This document shows, piece by piece, positions 9,733 through 22,223 of a DNA stretch of 64,000 bases. The stretch is from NCBI GenBank assembly GCA_023078685.1, contig JALGAS010000005.1, forward strand, positions 4,774,001-4,838,000, in the 5' to 3' direction. Source of the stretch: Neopestalotiopsis rosae (Eukaryota > Ascomycota > Sordariomycetes > Amphisphaeriales > Sporocadaceae). How positions within the stretch are numbered: the first letter of the stretch is position 1; each line of letters opens with the position of its first letter. Under the pieces are notes generated by a model. The model did no database searches, was not told the origin of the DNA, and saw only the letters and a program-made list of their open reading frames with translations. A program made the translations under genes and the position numbers.

Positions 9733-12700
9733 ACAGATTCCACAAGAGCTTGCTATTCAGAAGCATACCTAAGCAAAATCACCTTCATCAGTAAAATGTG
9801 CAACATATATGCAGACCACCATAAGTGAACCATACGCCCTTCTCAAAATGTGCTGATCACGACATTTCAGCGACAAGACGACCAACGAGAGCACCTCCTG
9901 GTTATCGGAGTGTCTGTCTACTGCGAGTCCTAGCTGCACAGGTTCGCCTCCTGGAATTCGAACGACATCACTCAGGCACATTGATAGAATTGTATCCGCG
10001 TATTCACTCGTAGGCGATTGTACCTGACTACTATACCATCTCCTACACGTCGGCCGATCTCGACGACCTGCAAACAGTCTTTGTTGAAGATCGCCCAATG
10101 GCTCATTCAGAGTAGACGATCGACCTAAGCTGCTGTGTAGTCACGACTAGTTCGTCAGATCCAAAATGTATCTACTCTACCGGTTCATGTCTCTTCTTCT
10201 TCTGCCATCGCAAAGGGAAAGGCATCAGGCCGATCATAAAAATATCGTCCCAGCAAGTAACCCCTTCCAACAATACGAGTTTGGTGCAGCGCGATGCATA
10301 GCTCTTTCCAAAACGCTGCAAATTAGTTGAACGAACTTCTCGACTATTTAGAAAAGAGGATTCATACCGATTGGAAATCAAACCCTTATCAGGAAGTATT
10401 GCCTATCATCGGTAGTTCCAATTGTGGTCATAAGGACAGGCAAGCATTATTTTATGATTCGGTAATTTGTGCATTACTCTGGAATGGAGCTTGCGAAGGT
10501 GACTTCATTGTGAAGACTGAGCTAGGGCAAAGCCTACTTCTTGTTCGTTGCATTGCTAACAGCGATAAACATGATATCATTGGGCAAAGACTAGGTACTC
10601 TTCAATGGATATAATATTACGTCACTTTGGAATTGAAATGGTTCGCCACATTGTAGTTCACTTCGTCCACCTCCATAGTCCACGAGGGGTTCTGAAGGGA
10701 TTTTTTTATGTATGAGCAATTCATTATGAAAAGGGCGTGTTCCGTCGACCCAATGGTCACAGCCTGATCTCGAGGACTCTCCTGATATGGGGCATGAGGT
10801 CAAAACTCTTACTGCTGAGTGCCGGTTTCTTTTTCCCTAGACCTATCGACATGATACCCGCATACAGGACGAGATCTAGAGAGACTTGGAAGCCTCAATG
10901 GCCGCAAATTTCTGCAAAGATTGACAACAAAGTTATAGAGCAAGGTCCAATTTGTGGTTGCGCGCCTCCTAAAGAATCGCCAGACATATTCATGGGCATT
11001 TGTTAAGATGTAGGTGATGGAAGGATATTGACAGGGGACGAGGGCTATCGAATCTCGCTACTATATGTCGTCGGCTACCCAAGGCACTATCCAGGAGCGT
11101 ATATCCGGAACTCTGATCATCACGTCAAGAATATGTAATCTGGACAGCCTTACAAGAATGATCGGTATCCGCCCCGCCACGGATGCATTGAATCATGATG
11201 CTGATGATGACAGATCGAATCCAACATTTATGTGAGGATGGTCGATACAGTCAGCAAGACTGGCATGGGAGACAGCTGATTAGATGACTAGCCAACAGCA
11301 CAATTGCTGCTACAAGTCTGTTCGCGGTGCTTCATATGCATGCAAACATCTACTTCGTGATAATGACGCCGAAGGGTACGGCGCACAGAAGATATAGAGA
11401 CCACCGTTGTGGCGTTGAATGAAGCAATTGCATTCGCAGTTCAGCCGAGGAAACCCAGAGAGGCATCTCAAGAAAAGATAGCAATGTCATTGAAACTGTG
11501 ATCGTGATCGCTGATTCAACTCCGGTAAGCTCCTCGCTTCTTAGAACCATGATGCAAAGTCGATATGGTTGAGGCTCATGGGTTGGGCAGAGGTGCATGA
11601 TTGCCGGATCAGATGATTGACTTCTACCTTGCTTACTAGAGTATGACACAAAAATTTCAGAGTTTCAGCACACAAGCAAATCAGGTGCACGGCAGGGGAA
11701 GTGCACTTTTGGCCGCATCGTGTTGCCAGTGTATTCTGGTGTTTTCGTCTGATTCTAGTTTGTGCGAGAGGTAACGTTGTGCGAGACCGACACCGGCGAA
11801 GGTCGCATGCGTGCCTCTCTAATCGGCTTGATGAGACATTTCAGAATACGGTGGCGTATTTTCGATATCCAACCTTCTCTTTGCGGCCAGCTTAAATGGC
11901 TCAACGTGTCCACAGTAATGTCCATCGAGAACTCTCCGCATCAACAACCTGATCGTGACTTTCTTTGCTGCCAATTGATCTCGTGCTTGCCCTACAAAGG
12001 TACAGCTCAGTATTAATCGACCATGCATTAGTGATTTTAGTGCTCTTAATTAAAACCGATCGATTTGGGGAAATGATATAACATGTGCTGCATTGTGACG
12101 GCGACATGTGTAACACTAAATGCATCAATCGGGCGAATCTTGCATCCTGGAATTAATGAGGTGTGTGTTACATATGAGCCTTTTCGTAACACAATACGCA
12201 TTTATTGGTTTGGGGTCCAAATTTCGGTTACATCAGCTTGAAGCCTCACTTGATGTAGTTGGTTTCAAACTTGTCCTCAATCAAGCGCCATCGCGTATAT
12301 CAGCCTTTATAGATGGCTAGCACACGTTCCAGTGACTGCGTGGAGCACTGTCATTCAGCAACGTTCCACACCGCGCTCTGTTGTAAGTCTGGCTTACGCT
12401 GAAGCAGTTTAATGACACTATGACGGGTATAGATTGGCCTGCTGGCGTCTGTCCGAACGCCACGAAAACTCAGTTCCTGGCACGAGCCTGCTTCTCTCGC
12501 TGCGTAGGTCACTCCTGAAGGTGGTGACGTGCTTCTCTTGTGGTGTGGGAGGGGACCTTGGAGTTGCTCTCACTTGGAGTCAGCGGGGTAAGGACAAAGC
12601 CCAATAACATTATCGTGCATCGTGAGGCTACAAAATCTACCGACGAAACGAATGGAAATATGCATATCCAGAGGTTCTGCTTTCGTGGCAGCATGTAATC

Positions 12701-14254
12701 AGTGTTAATTGCAAAATGACTGCTCATGACAATAGCACATATCAGCCGTCGATCGGACGAGGATCGGTTAAAGGAGTCTTGCAACAGGCCAAGTTTGGGG
12801 AACCCCACGAAATTGCTGCACTGGCATGAGGCTCTGCTGGCCAGACGCTCCAAGGCCCAGCTGCCGCAGGTACAGATCATCGGCTGTATTGCCATTTCGA
12901 CAATGACTGGAAGACATCCTGGTACATTCCCAGCCTCATGGCTCAAGGAAACCGTTGGGCAGGGGCCAGCTTCCGGCTTGAACCTTCCGGCAGCCGGCGA
13001 GCTAGAATGCAAGTTTTGAAGTTTCCCGACGAGCTGAATGATGATTAATCTCTAGTCCTCTGGTTCAGATAGCTAGTCTTGCCTAGATCGCGTTATGATT
13101 ATCAGGGATACGAGGAGGGGTCAAGTCAAGATCAGGTGAAGGATTTGCGCAGAGCCGCAGAGCCTTATCACAAGTGGCTTGATATGCGCCAGGAAAGGAA
13201 AGACATTGGGTGATTTCAGGTGAGTATAGTGATTGACCGTGGAGCCGTCCACTACGGCACAATGCAGGCTAGGCTGGGTTCCTCCCTTGCTTTTATACCC
13301 ACCTAGCCAAGGTTGTAGGACTATACCTGGGCGCCTGCAGCAGGACCAATTAGTGCACACGTACGCTGCGATCTGGAGGGGTAGTTGGGGACCCACATGT
13401 TGAGCCGCACAGGGGAAGAACGTTGGAAACTGTGATAGAGCATGATCTCGGTACCTGAATCCTCTTCCTTCTTACCTACACAACAAAATTGTCATGTGTT
13501 CATGTGCTGAAGATGCTTTTTTGCGGCTCAAAACTTGATTTGCGGCTCTTATCCATTTTCCACGCTAAGAACAGCTCACATGCATCCGATGGCAGAGAAT
13601 TGGCGAATAATCGGGGGTACTCACCTTGAGCTACGCACCCAGCCGCTTTTATTGCAGATGGTGCTTAGTCCGTGAGCACTGAAGTGGCACAGAGGAGTTT
13701 TGGGTAAGAAGTGGATTCCCGTGAGAAATACGTCTACGATGTTTTCTTCTTCTCCTGATTATGATCAGGATCCCATCTCCGAGACCGGTTCTTTCGAAGC
13801 CGTGTACATCGTCATTGCTTCTTTATGGTCATGGCTCCAATAGACGACAAAGAGGGCCAAACGCCAGCAAAGGCAATTTGTACTACTGTCTCAGACTTAC
13901 CGTGCACATTTTACGACCCTTTCGACCTTAAATCATCAGTTTTCAAGTAAGGCTCGACATAAACGAGTCGTATTCCATTACACACCACAATGTACGCCCT
14001 GCTGGTCAATGTCCAACAATGAAGGTGAGGCTGGCAGCTGCACTACCTCCTAGGCGGGTATGAACTCCGGGATACTCCACTGGGACCCCATATAAGAACC
14101 CTTGGAAAAGACCTCCGCAATGCTTTGACTTTTCTCGTCATGTAAGCCCTGCTTCAATACCTTTATTGAACCTATTCTCATGTGGCTTACAGGTTCGGTT
14201 CTAGTACTGTCTTGGCTGCGTCGTTGAAGAACTGATCGCAGAAGAATCGGGCAG

Positions 14255-16547
14255 ATGCCTTCAAGTTTCAATGACAGTTCGTCTCAGACTATCACCCCAG
14301 ATACCGATGACGATCCCGCTGGACTCGTCCACTCGACATCCGCCTTTCAATCTCATGTTACATACCAAAATCAATCCGCAGAAGACTCAGATATCATTCG
14401 TGACTCGTGCACTCAGCCGAACATTTTAAGCGGGGCCGATGTCACAGGAGTGCCAGGAATCAAACGGTTACCATATGAAATATTGTCATATATCGTGCAA
14501 GAATTGTCACTTGATGACATTTTCGATTTGGCTCTGACTTGCCACCATTTTCAGTACTTGATTAGAGAGGCGGCACTGTGTAAAATGCTCCTCAAGGTAA
14601 GCTCCGATTCGGCTAGTTATATAAGCTTTGCTAACGGTACTGTCCTAGTTAAAGGCTCCATTTTCGCTGGAAGCTACTGATGCGGCGCATGACTGCCTCT
14701 ATGATAGAGGCTTTAGGAGGCTCATTAAGCGTCGCCGAGCGTTCTCTACAGCGACTCCATATGCAATGGGTATCATTGCGGTCGCTGATTCCTACACATT
14801 CTATAATGGCCATCTTTTGTACGTTGTGGGAGACCGCCCGGAAAAACGTCTCCATATTCTCGACCTGCAAAACGCCACAAACCAAGAGGTTATTGTCAAC
14901 GTACCGAGGCTCATTACTCGTTCCATTGCCGAGTCCGAAATCGGTAGAAGGTACAACTTTCGAGCATTGTACTACGCAGCCGGTATCACAACATGCCTGT
15001 TGTCTTACACAAAGCCAAACCCCCGCAGCTGGCTTGCGGTGTTCAATGCTCAAGAACAGAAATTGTTTGGTATAATCCCTCTAGATTCTACGATACGCCT
15101 CTTCGTGCGAAACAACGAGGCCGAGCTGGTGTATGGTACTCATTCTGAGTACGACGCGAGCGGTAATCGCAAGTGGATCCTCCACCACTACAACATTGAG
15201 TCGCAATGCCTGTCAGCGGCAGGCAGAATGACCATGTCTGACTTGGTTGGTTATGAAATTGGATCCGCCGTATGTTTTGAAATGTTCAACAACTATTTAT
15301 ATGGATGCTCAAATCAGACCTCATTCGAGTTAGAAGAAATCGACTGGACGTCTTATTACTACTGCTTTCGCATTCCACTGGATAACTTTAAGCGCGAAAG
15401 CATTGAAGTCATGCACAAGAGGGACGCATTCAGGAGGCAACACAGAGAAGGGCCGATAGATGATCGCTGGACCTTCCTCGCAATGAGCCAAGACGAGGAG
15501 ACCGGCTCAATTAAGCTGACGGAGTGTCGCCGAGAGTGGCTGAATGGCGGGAGTGAGAACAGACGGACATACTACACTAAAGATGTCAGATTCGATCTCC
15601 CGAGCGATGAGCGGGATGGATCTGGAAGCACAAGCCTGGGCATTGACGGCAACGATCCTTTGCCAGATGAGCCATTGGCACTTTTGATCCGAAGCAGCGA
15701 TCGCCCCAATTTCAGCAAAAGCTCCGAGAGAGATTCTCATCCTGGCGATTATGGACCCTCCATGTTCAGCAGGAGCAAAACTTATTTGTCCTCCTACTCG
15801 CACTCGTGTGGCACGTTTATGGACTTGGTTGACGATCCCCACCCGTATGATCCAGAGACACAACGCCTGCGGATCAGGACGGGGTCAAGAGCACGTAAGT
15901 CGGCAGCTGCAACGCAAGCTACACAGCATGGCCCCCACGGCCGACAACTGGCTCGAGATGAGGCCACTTGGGCCCAACGCAACAGCATTACCTTATGGCC
16001 GCCTGACGCTGATCGCGAGGAGACCGCGGCTCATGCAAAAACTCTCCAGAAACTAGATCATGTCATGAACCCCGTGGGCTTCCGTGGAAGCGTAACGGCA
16101 GCAGGCGACAGCCGAACTATTGTCTATTCAACAAGCAATGGAGCAAGCAATGGAGGAAGTGGTGGTACCATGAAGGTACTCATAGCGATATCTTTCGATC
16201 CTGCGACAAAATTGGCGGGCATGATTCGCTCGGGAAGTATAGAGTCCCAAAATATGAATGGTAATGCCAACGTGGTCCAGCAATACAACGGTACACTTCA
16301 TCAAAACGGGAAAGTCGAAACTTCTGACCGTCAGACCAGAGCATTGGGTAGCAGTCATGATGATATGCATAGTACCGCAAGTTCTGTGCAATGTCAGAGT
16401 GGGATTGTTTTGCGGTCTGCTAGACAAAATCTTCGACAGATTGCCGAGTGGGCGGTTGACCAAACGCCTTGGGCCACAGTAGAGGAAGCCATGCATCACA
16501 AGCTTGGTCATAAGTATGTGTTCAGCTATTTGACGGGCGCACCATAA
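14255..16547 (+). CDS. F-box domain protein
   Basis: Two exons, 14255-14596 and 14649-16547, encode about 746 aa. An F-box lies at about residues 68-108 (VPGIKRLPYEILSYIVQEL followed by SLDDIFDLALTCHHFQYLIRE). It should link the protein to Skp1 in an SCF ubiquitin ligase. The following ~430 residues form a large, mostly beta, substrate-side region with no motif I recognise. From about residue 450 the protein is polar, low-complexity and probably disordered. A substrate-receptor role in the cytosol or nucleus is inferred from the F-box only. The gene sits between the two halves of the catabolic island and has no obvious link to sugar metabolism. Confidence 0.82.
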
Positions 16548-18073
16548 AAGGAAACTGGAATCACTTCTCAAGTCATGCAAATAATTATGGGCCTCAATTT
16601 TCATATTGGTAAATCCTACGAAAACTCACGATAATGTGACTTGCCGGTCGCCGTCGGGGGAACGGTACTATTTATTGTGGCCTGCGCTTTTCCGTGACGA
16701 CGTAACGAACAAGACACTTATGGGAACTGTCGTGCTTATCGAATGTAACCACATTGCAATTAATCTGCAGTGCTCATTCATCATTGTTCCAATGTGTGGA
16801 CGTTGGCCAGTAGTGCAATGCAGTCGCTTGAGTCGGTGAGATGGATCAGGCTGTCAAGTGGCCAGAACGGCTACTCGCCCCTGCTAGTCTTCGCCCGGCA
16901 TCAGTGTACGTGGGAATCATTGAATGCAACGACAGCATTCATCATTGATTGGAATTGAATCTTAATTACATGGATTATCCCTCGCAAGCCCATGCCGCGT
17001 CGGGCTCAATGCTGCACCCGATTCCAGCATCGTACCCTCTCGCCGGGAATCGTTTCCTCCTCAGTGGCTGCACCGCGTGCGTGTGCTGGGGTTTATCGTA
17101 TGTGTCAGTGTACGCACAAACACAGTAAGACACCACCCTTTTTGACTTTAGTCCTGCATGATCTTGCATCGTAACTCTTCCGTCTACAGCCTGACAGGCG
17201 GCTTGGCATGTTATTCTCTTTATATGAAACGAGGAATAGAAAGTTGTTGTCGGGGCCAAAACATGCAGCAATGTAAATGGTGGGCATCTCTGCTGACTGT
17301 TCACCTCCATTAAATATGTACTCCCCCGATAAGTCGAGGTAATCGACCTCGGATCTACAACCGACAATACAACGTCAGTCGTAATTGGACAAAAACACAA
17401 TAACCACAACCGCCCATTGGCCCTCTCCTCGTGTAACTTGATGTTACAAAAAGATTCGATCTAGACCAAGGCGTGATGCTATGCACGTACCACCTCCGTC
17501 TGGACAGACGGGTAAGGATGGTGCCGGGATCAATATTTCGGTGATCTTCCTAATGATTAAGATGCCGACGTCAACTACTATCGTCGATTCTTAGCCCGAA
17601 GCATCAATTCTCTGCATACCAAAAATTGAATGCATGTTCCATATGTGATATCATCGTCGGAATGTTCTGAATTGTTGAGATAGAACATTCGTTGTGTATG
17701 ATTGCTGCCAAGCAATCTCTGTAGCCTCAAGAGACGTGATTATAGCCATTAGAAAAGATGTTCGAATGATGAAGTAATGGAACCGCGGCTGTAACTCAAA
17801 TGGCCGATGTCAGTCAATGGCGGTCTCGTCGTTTTGTGTTCAACATCGAAAACCTAATAGTACTCGCACACACCTCAACAAATTCTCTTTTTTGCATGCT
17901 CATGGCGTGCACAATCGCGACGACGCATATGATCTTGGATACTTCTGGAAGCGACAATAGCCGGGCTAACTTCTGATCTCCATACACCACGGCATTGGTC
18001 TTTACCTACGCTGGTACAATATAACTTCACACCATAACGAGCAAGTGCTTTCATATGAAGTCTATTGAGTTTT
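16548..18073. other. 1.5-kb gene-free stretch
   Basis: This separates the F-box gene from the oxidoreductase 3' end, the two genes being convergent. Only short open frames without family motifs occur. A short sequence like GCATTCATCATTG recurs near 16775 and 16933. No RNA gene is recognised. Confidence 0.5.
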
Positions 18074-19144
18074 TTATGCGGATTTGGTTACGATGGATTC
18101 GGCATTGACTTTGTGCGCCTCATCGTTCAAGGCATCGATTTCTGCCTGAACATATGGTATGCCTGTTTTCTCGCGCTCGCTCTGAGCGATCTGCTCCAAT
18201 TCACCCGGGAAATAAATTCTGTCAACACTTGCGGCCTTATCCGATCCTACAACCCTCTGGTATAAATAGTCCATACGCTCCCGAAACTCGTCTAAGTCCA
18301 AAAAGAGGTCGGGCTTGATTGCAACGAGAAAGTGGCCAACGTCGGCCGGTTTGGATGGATCATACGGATTGGTGACATGGCCAGCGTAGGCAGATCCGGA
18401 CAAAACTCCAGAGAACACGTCCATCATTATGGCCAGTGCCGATCCTTTTGGGCCGCCCATTGGAAGCATGACACCCCCAAGAGCAGCCTCGGGGTCATCG
18501 GTAGGCCGTCCTTCCGAGTCCAGAGCCCAATCCAGCGGGATCTTCTCGCCACGTCTCTTGGCCTTGTAGATTTTGCCACGGGCCGCGATTGATGGCGCCA
18601 TATCCAGGATAAACGGCATGTCCTTGCCGGGAGCACCGCAGGCAATGGGGGACACGCCCATAAGCTTGCTCTGGCCGCCCCAGACGGGCAGCGCAGGGCT
18701 CGAGTTGGTAAAGACGAGGCTCATCATGCCGGCGTCGAGAGCCTGCTGCACCACCCAGGCGCTCATGCCAAAGTGGTTTGAGTGGGCGACGCTGGCCATG
18801 CCAATGCCGTAGACGCGCGCCGACTCGACGGCAGCGGCCATGCCCTGCTGGGCCGCGACGAAGCCGAAGCCGTTGCGGCCGTCTACGTGCGCGACCACGG
18901 GCGTGATCTGGCGCAGTACGGGCGAGGCCGACGCGTCCAGCACACCCTGCCGGATCCGCGCCATGTACGAGGGGATACGGTTGATGCCGTGCGTGTCGAC
19001 GCCCCGTAGGTCCGCCGCGACTAGGCACTTGGCCACTATGGCGGCGTTGGCTGCGGGTACCCCATTGCCCTGTAAGACGCCCTCCACGAAGCGTCTCGCT
19101 TCCGCGGCCTCGACGTAGACTTTTGGCTCCTGGATTTCTGCCAT
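18074..19144 (-). CDS. LDH2/MDH2-type NAD(P)-dependent oxidoreductase
   Basis: Intronless, 356 aa from the ATG at 19144. An in-frame ATG 10 codons upstream is possible but extends past the conserved start. It belongs to the malate/L-lactate dehydrogenase 2 (YbiC/MdhB) family, unrelated to classical Rossmann LDH. Family marks are LRGVDTHGINRIP with the catalytic histidine, VDGRNGFGFVAAQQGM, SNHFGMSAWV, the MGGPKGSALAIMMDV loop and GHFLVAIKP. Members reduce or oxidise 2-keto/2-hydroxy acids such as lactate, malate, 2,3-diketo-L-gulonate or cyclic imino acids. Beside a sugar-acid dehydratase it probably handles a keto-acid intermediate or product; the substrate is unknown. The coding region is GC-rich. 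It is divergent from regulator 2 across 279 bp. Confidence 0.9.
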   Translation of the reverse strand: MAEIQEPKVYVEAAEARRFVEGVLQGNGVPAANAAIVAKCLVAADLRGVDTHGINRIPSYMARIRQGVLDASASPVLRQITPVVAHVDGRNGFGFVAAQQGMAAAVESARVYGIGMASVAHSNHFGMSAWVVQQALDAGMMSLVFTNSSPALPVWGGQSKLMGVSPIACGAPGKDMPFILDMAPSIAARGKIYKAKRRGEKIPLDWALDSEGRPTDDPEAALGGVMLPMGGPKGSALAIMMDVFSGVLSGSAYAGHVTNPYDPSKPADVGHFLVAIKPDLFLDLDEFRERMDYLYQRVVGSDKAASVDRIYFPGELEQIAQSEREKTGIPYVQAEIDALNDEAHKVNAESIVTKSA

Positions 19145-19423
19145 TTTTCGCAAGTATTTGAACGATATATCCAAACAGCTGCGTTTCTTGAAGCGAAGAT
19201 GATCCTATTTCTGCTATATTCGTACTTATTCCCAGCGTTTACGGAATAGTCCTTCATGACAGCGGACTAGTCCGGCGCCATTGTGGGTTGCCTGTAGTTT
19301 ATTCCACTACTAAAGCTTAACGGCAAAACTCCGTCCTCGGTCTTTTCTCCGCACCTTCGCATATCTTCCGCTGTGAGCTCTTCGAACTCCGTGAAGACTC
19401 TGCAATGTCTGCCGCAACAGGCT
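19145..19423. promoter_or_regulatory. Divergent promoter of the oxidoreductase and regulator 2
   Basis: 279 bp separate the two divergent ATGs, so the two genes must share control DNA. A GGACTAGTCC palindrome lies at about 19265-19274. One CTCCGC (GCGGAG, SYGGRG) site occurs near 19348. Confidence 0.5.
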
Positions 19424-21750
19424 ATGGCTGATATGACGAGTGGACGGAATAGACCCCGGCTGCGTCTGGCTTGCAAGAGATGCCAAAAGAGGAAAATTCG
19501 GGTGCGTATGGCTGAGCTGCTCCCCGTCCACGTACGATGCTGTGCAGTGTGCGCTGACCTAGTCTTGCAGTGCGATGGGTCACTTCCGGCATGTAGCAAC
19601 TGTAAAAATGCAGGAATCGCATGCGCAGATGGAGCCAGTGCACGTATGCGTGGGCTGCCTCGAGCGTAAGGCCCCTTTACTTGCTGCCATGGTGGTGATT
19701 GGAAAGGGAATGCTGACTGTTGACCTCAAGACACTTGGCTGACCTGCGAAATCGCATCGCATGGCTGGAATCCATCATCAGGGCAAGATGTCCTGATGTA
19801 GATCTTTCTCAGGATGTTCCGACCATGGCGGTATCCGAATCTGATCCCGAAGACCTGGGGGTGGCCGATGACGAATTGGCGCAACGGGAAGCATTATCAG
19901 GCACGCATGCGGATACAGGCGTCCCGAACCAAGGGTCTGGCCAAATAGCTGAAGGTCATATAGCCAACGATGCTGCCAGACCCACGGAAATCAGGCGTGA
20001 CATTGCCATTGATGCAAATACCTCGACTCATCAGATTGGCCTGATTGCACTTGGCAGCGGACAAGATGCAAGGTACATTGGACCGTCAAGTGGTTACGTA
20101 GGTAGATAAGCCTCGGTTACTATGGCTCATTGCTGACCTTGATTATTAGTTCCTGGCCCGTGTTCTACTGTCGTCCGAGAGAATGGTGTCCAGCCAGTCG
20201 TTCCAGAACAGCAAAAACAACAACAAGCTTCCACTACCTTGTGATCTTATTGATTCGGTCCAGGATCCCCTTCCAATGCCTTCCCGTCAGGGTGCGACAT
20301 TTCTGTGTGGAAGTTACTTGAGTATGATACACGTGCAATACCCAATTTTACATTGGCCGACATTCTTGAGTATGCTCGACCAGATGTATTTACCCTCGGA
20401 GCCCGATCCTGTTGTTGCGTTTCAGGTATTCATGGTGCTGGCCATTGGTGCCTCGGTGTCATCCCGTATCTCGAGACCAGGCATAATGAGCGACTCCTAC
20501 GGGATCTCGGCCATGCGATTCTTTGATCAGATCAATGTGCAAAACTCTCTCCAAGGCTTGCAATGTCTCCTACTAATGTCTATGTACGCCATGCACAACC
20601 CTTCGGCCAAGCTCAGTGTGTGGTACCTCAATTACCACTGTAAAGCTTCAGTATTGGACCTGGGCCTACAGAGAAAGATCGATGTGTCCTCGGGTGTCTC
20701 GCTATTTGAGCAAGAAATGCGGACCAGACTATTCTGGTCTGTGTACACATTGGACAGAACTATAGCGACGATGATGGGGAGACCTATCGGGCTTCGGGAT
20801 GAAGCATGCGAGTTCCGGGTACGTGTAGAGCTTAGCTATCGAGTCTTTTGTCCTTTACTAATCGGTGAAGATAGTTACCGCAAGACATCTCCGATGATGC
20901 ACTCTCCCTGTCAAGCAGCCCGTCGACAGGCTCTAGTGGATCGCATATGCGATTTTCCATCCATCTGTTCAAGCTAGCAAGAATCAACTCCGAAATCAAG
21001 TATATTGCCAATAGCATCAACCGAGGCGCACCACACTATGCATTGCCTTTTATTGCTGACTACCCAGCATGGCAAGAAGGGGTGATGCACAACCTGGATG
21101 CGTGGAGTGTCGAAATACCCCAGACACAGCCTGGCGAGAGCAACCTAGGACACATGCTGTGCCAGATCAAATACCACGAGATACGTATGCTCGTGGCACG
21201 TCCAAGTCCAGCCATACCCTCACCTTCGGCAGACATCTTGACGCAGTGTTACAATAGTGCGACAATGGCTGTCCGATTATACGATGACCTGTACAAACAA
21301 GACTTGCTTGCAGCTTCTTGGACAGTGCTGCACTCAATCACCATGAGTGCCATCACCATGATGTACTGCATCAGGCTAGTCCCGGGTATTGCGGACAAGA
21401 CTCCTTTGGATACATGGATGGGAGATATAGCGATCTGTACCAACCTTCTCAGTGCAATTGGTGAACACTGGGTAGCGGCTAAGCGGTGCAGAGGCATTAT
21501 AGATGACCTGGGCAGGGCCACGACGCGCTTGATCAAGTCTAGACAGTCCACGACAAGCCCTGCCAATACTCAGGATCTTTCCAGCAATCTGCCCGTGATG
21601 GACTTTGGTGGAATCGAGGGAGATTTTAGTACCATGTTTGGCAATTCTGACTTCTTATTGGACGAATTTGGAGACATGTCTACCTTGTTCGATCTGACGT
21701 GGACAGGAGACCCAAACGGATTGAATAGCACAACGACAATTGCCCAATAA
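19424..21750 (+). CDS. Zn2Cys6 fungal-specific transcription factor (regulator 2)
   Basis: Five exons: 19424-19501, 19571-19665, 19731-20097, 20150-20818 and 20875-21750, about 694 aa. The zinc cluster begins at C17 and reads C-x2-C-x6-C-x6-C-x2-C-x6-C (LACKRCQKRKIRC, then CSNCKNAGIAC). It is interrupted by intron 1, a common position in this family. A short linker and helix (LADLRNRIAWLESII) follow. The fungal_trans domain runs at about residues 170-420, with the typical GPSSGYFLARVLL entry, LGLQRKID and TRLFWSVYTLDRTIATMMGRP. The C-terminus is acidic (FLLDEFGDMSTLFDLTW), like an activation domain. It starts head-to-head with the oxidoreductase and precedes transporter 2, so it is a good candidate local regulator. 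Confidence 0.92.
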
Positions 21751-22223
21751 CCTTGAGTGGCATATCGTAGTCCCTCGCATTGCAGCGAAAGGGGCTGATA
21801 GAAAAGTATTAGTTCAAGCTGAGGGCCCTTTTCATCCCTATCTCGAAGCACTTCACCACGGAAATGTCTTATCTGTTCCATCGGACACCCTCTCTGCATA
21901 TACGCCGACCTGGATCGTACTTATCAGCATTGCAGGGCCAATCGGTATCAATAAATCCACTGTTTTATCTCGACTCCACACCTTCTATAGCGGCGCCTCT
22001 GCCGGCAACAAGAGTGTTATCTTGCCGCGAAAAATGATAATGCTGCCGCCGGCATCTTATCCAAAATCACCTACATCTCTGTGTTTGCGAGTTGGACATG
22101 AGAGCAATTGTATAAAGATCACTAGTAACGATCTGAGATTGGCAGGATGATAGGTGAAGGGAGAACCTATTGCAATTGTACAAGTTCATCTCACCAGAGC
22201 CGGCCGTCTATTCGCGGGTCATC
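21751..22223. other. Intergenic: 3' flank of regulator 2, promoter of transporter 2
   Basis: No gene is seen. An open frame continuing toward the transporter lacks an ATG before 22224. Confidence 0.55.

Larger units (their letters stand above)
9013..14254. other. 5.2-kb stretch without a recognisable gene
   Basis: The first ~300 bases form the aldolase promoter. Three CCCCGC (GCGGGG, CreA-type) sites lie at 9193-9198, 9247-9252 and 9256-9261. Beyond that only short open frames under about 170 codons occur on both strands, without splice logic, family motifs or codon bias. A 12-bp hairpin lies at 9690-9732. No transposase, reverse transcriptase or terminal repeat was recognised. It may be eroded sequence, but that cannot be shown by eye. 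Confidence 0.5.

Noticed and set aside
12509..13019. Overlapping 167- and 97-codon frames on opposite strands in the gene-free block
   Set aside because: Neither has family motifs or codon bias, and the two overlap each other; treated as chance frames.
9262..14254. Transposable element in the gene-free block
   Set aside because: No transposase or reverse-transcriptase motif, LTR or terminal repeat with target duplication could be seen; left as unexplained DNA.
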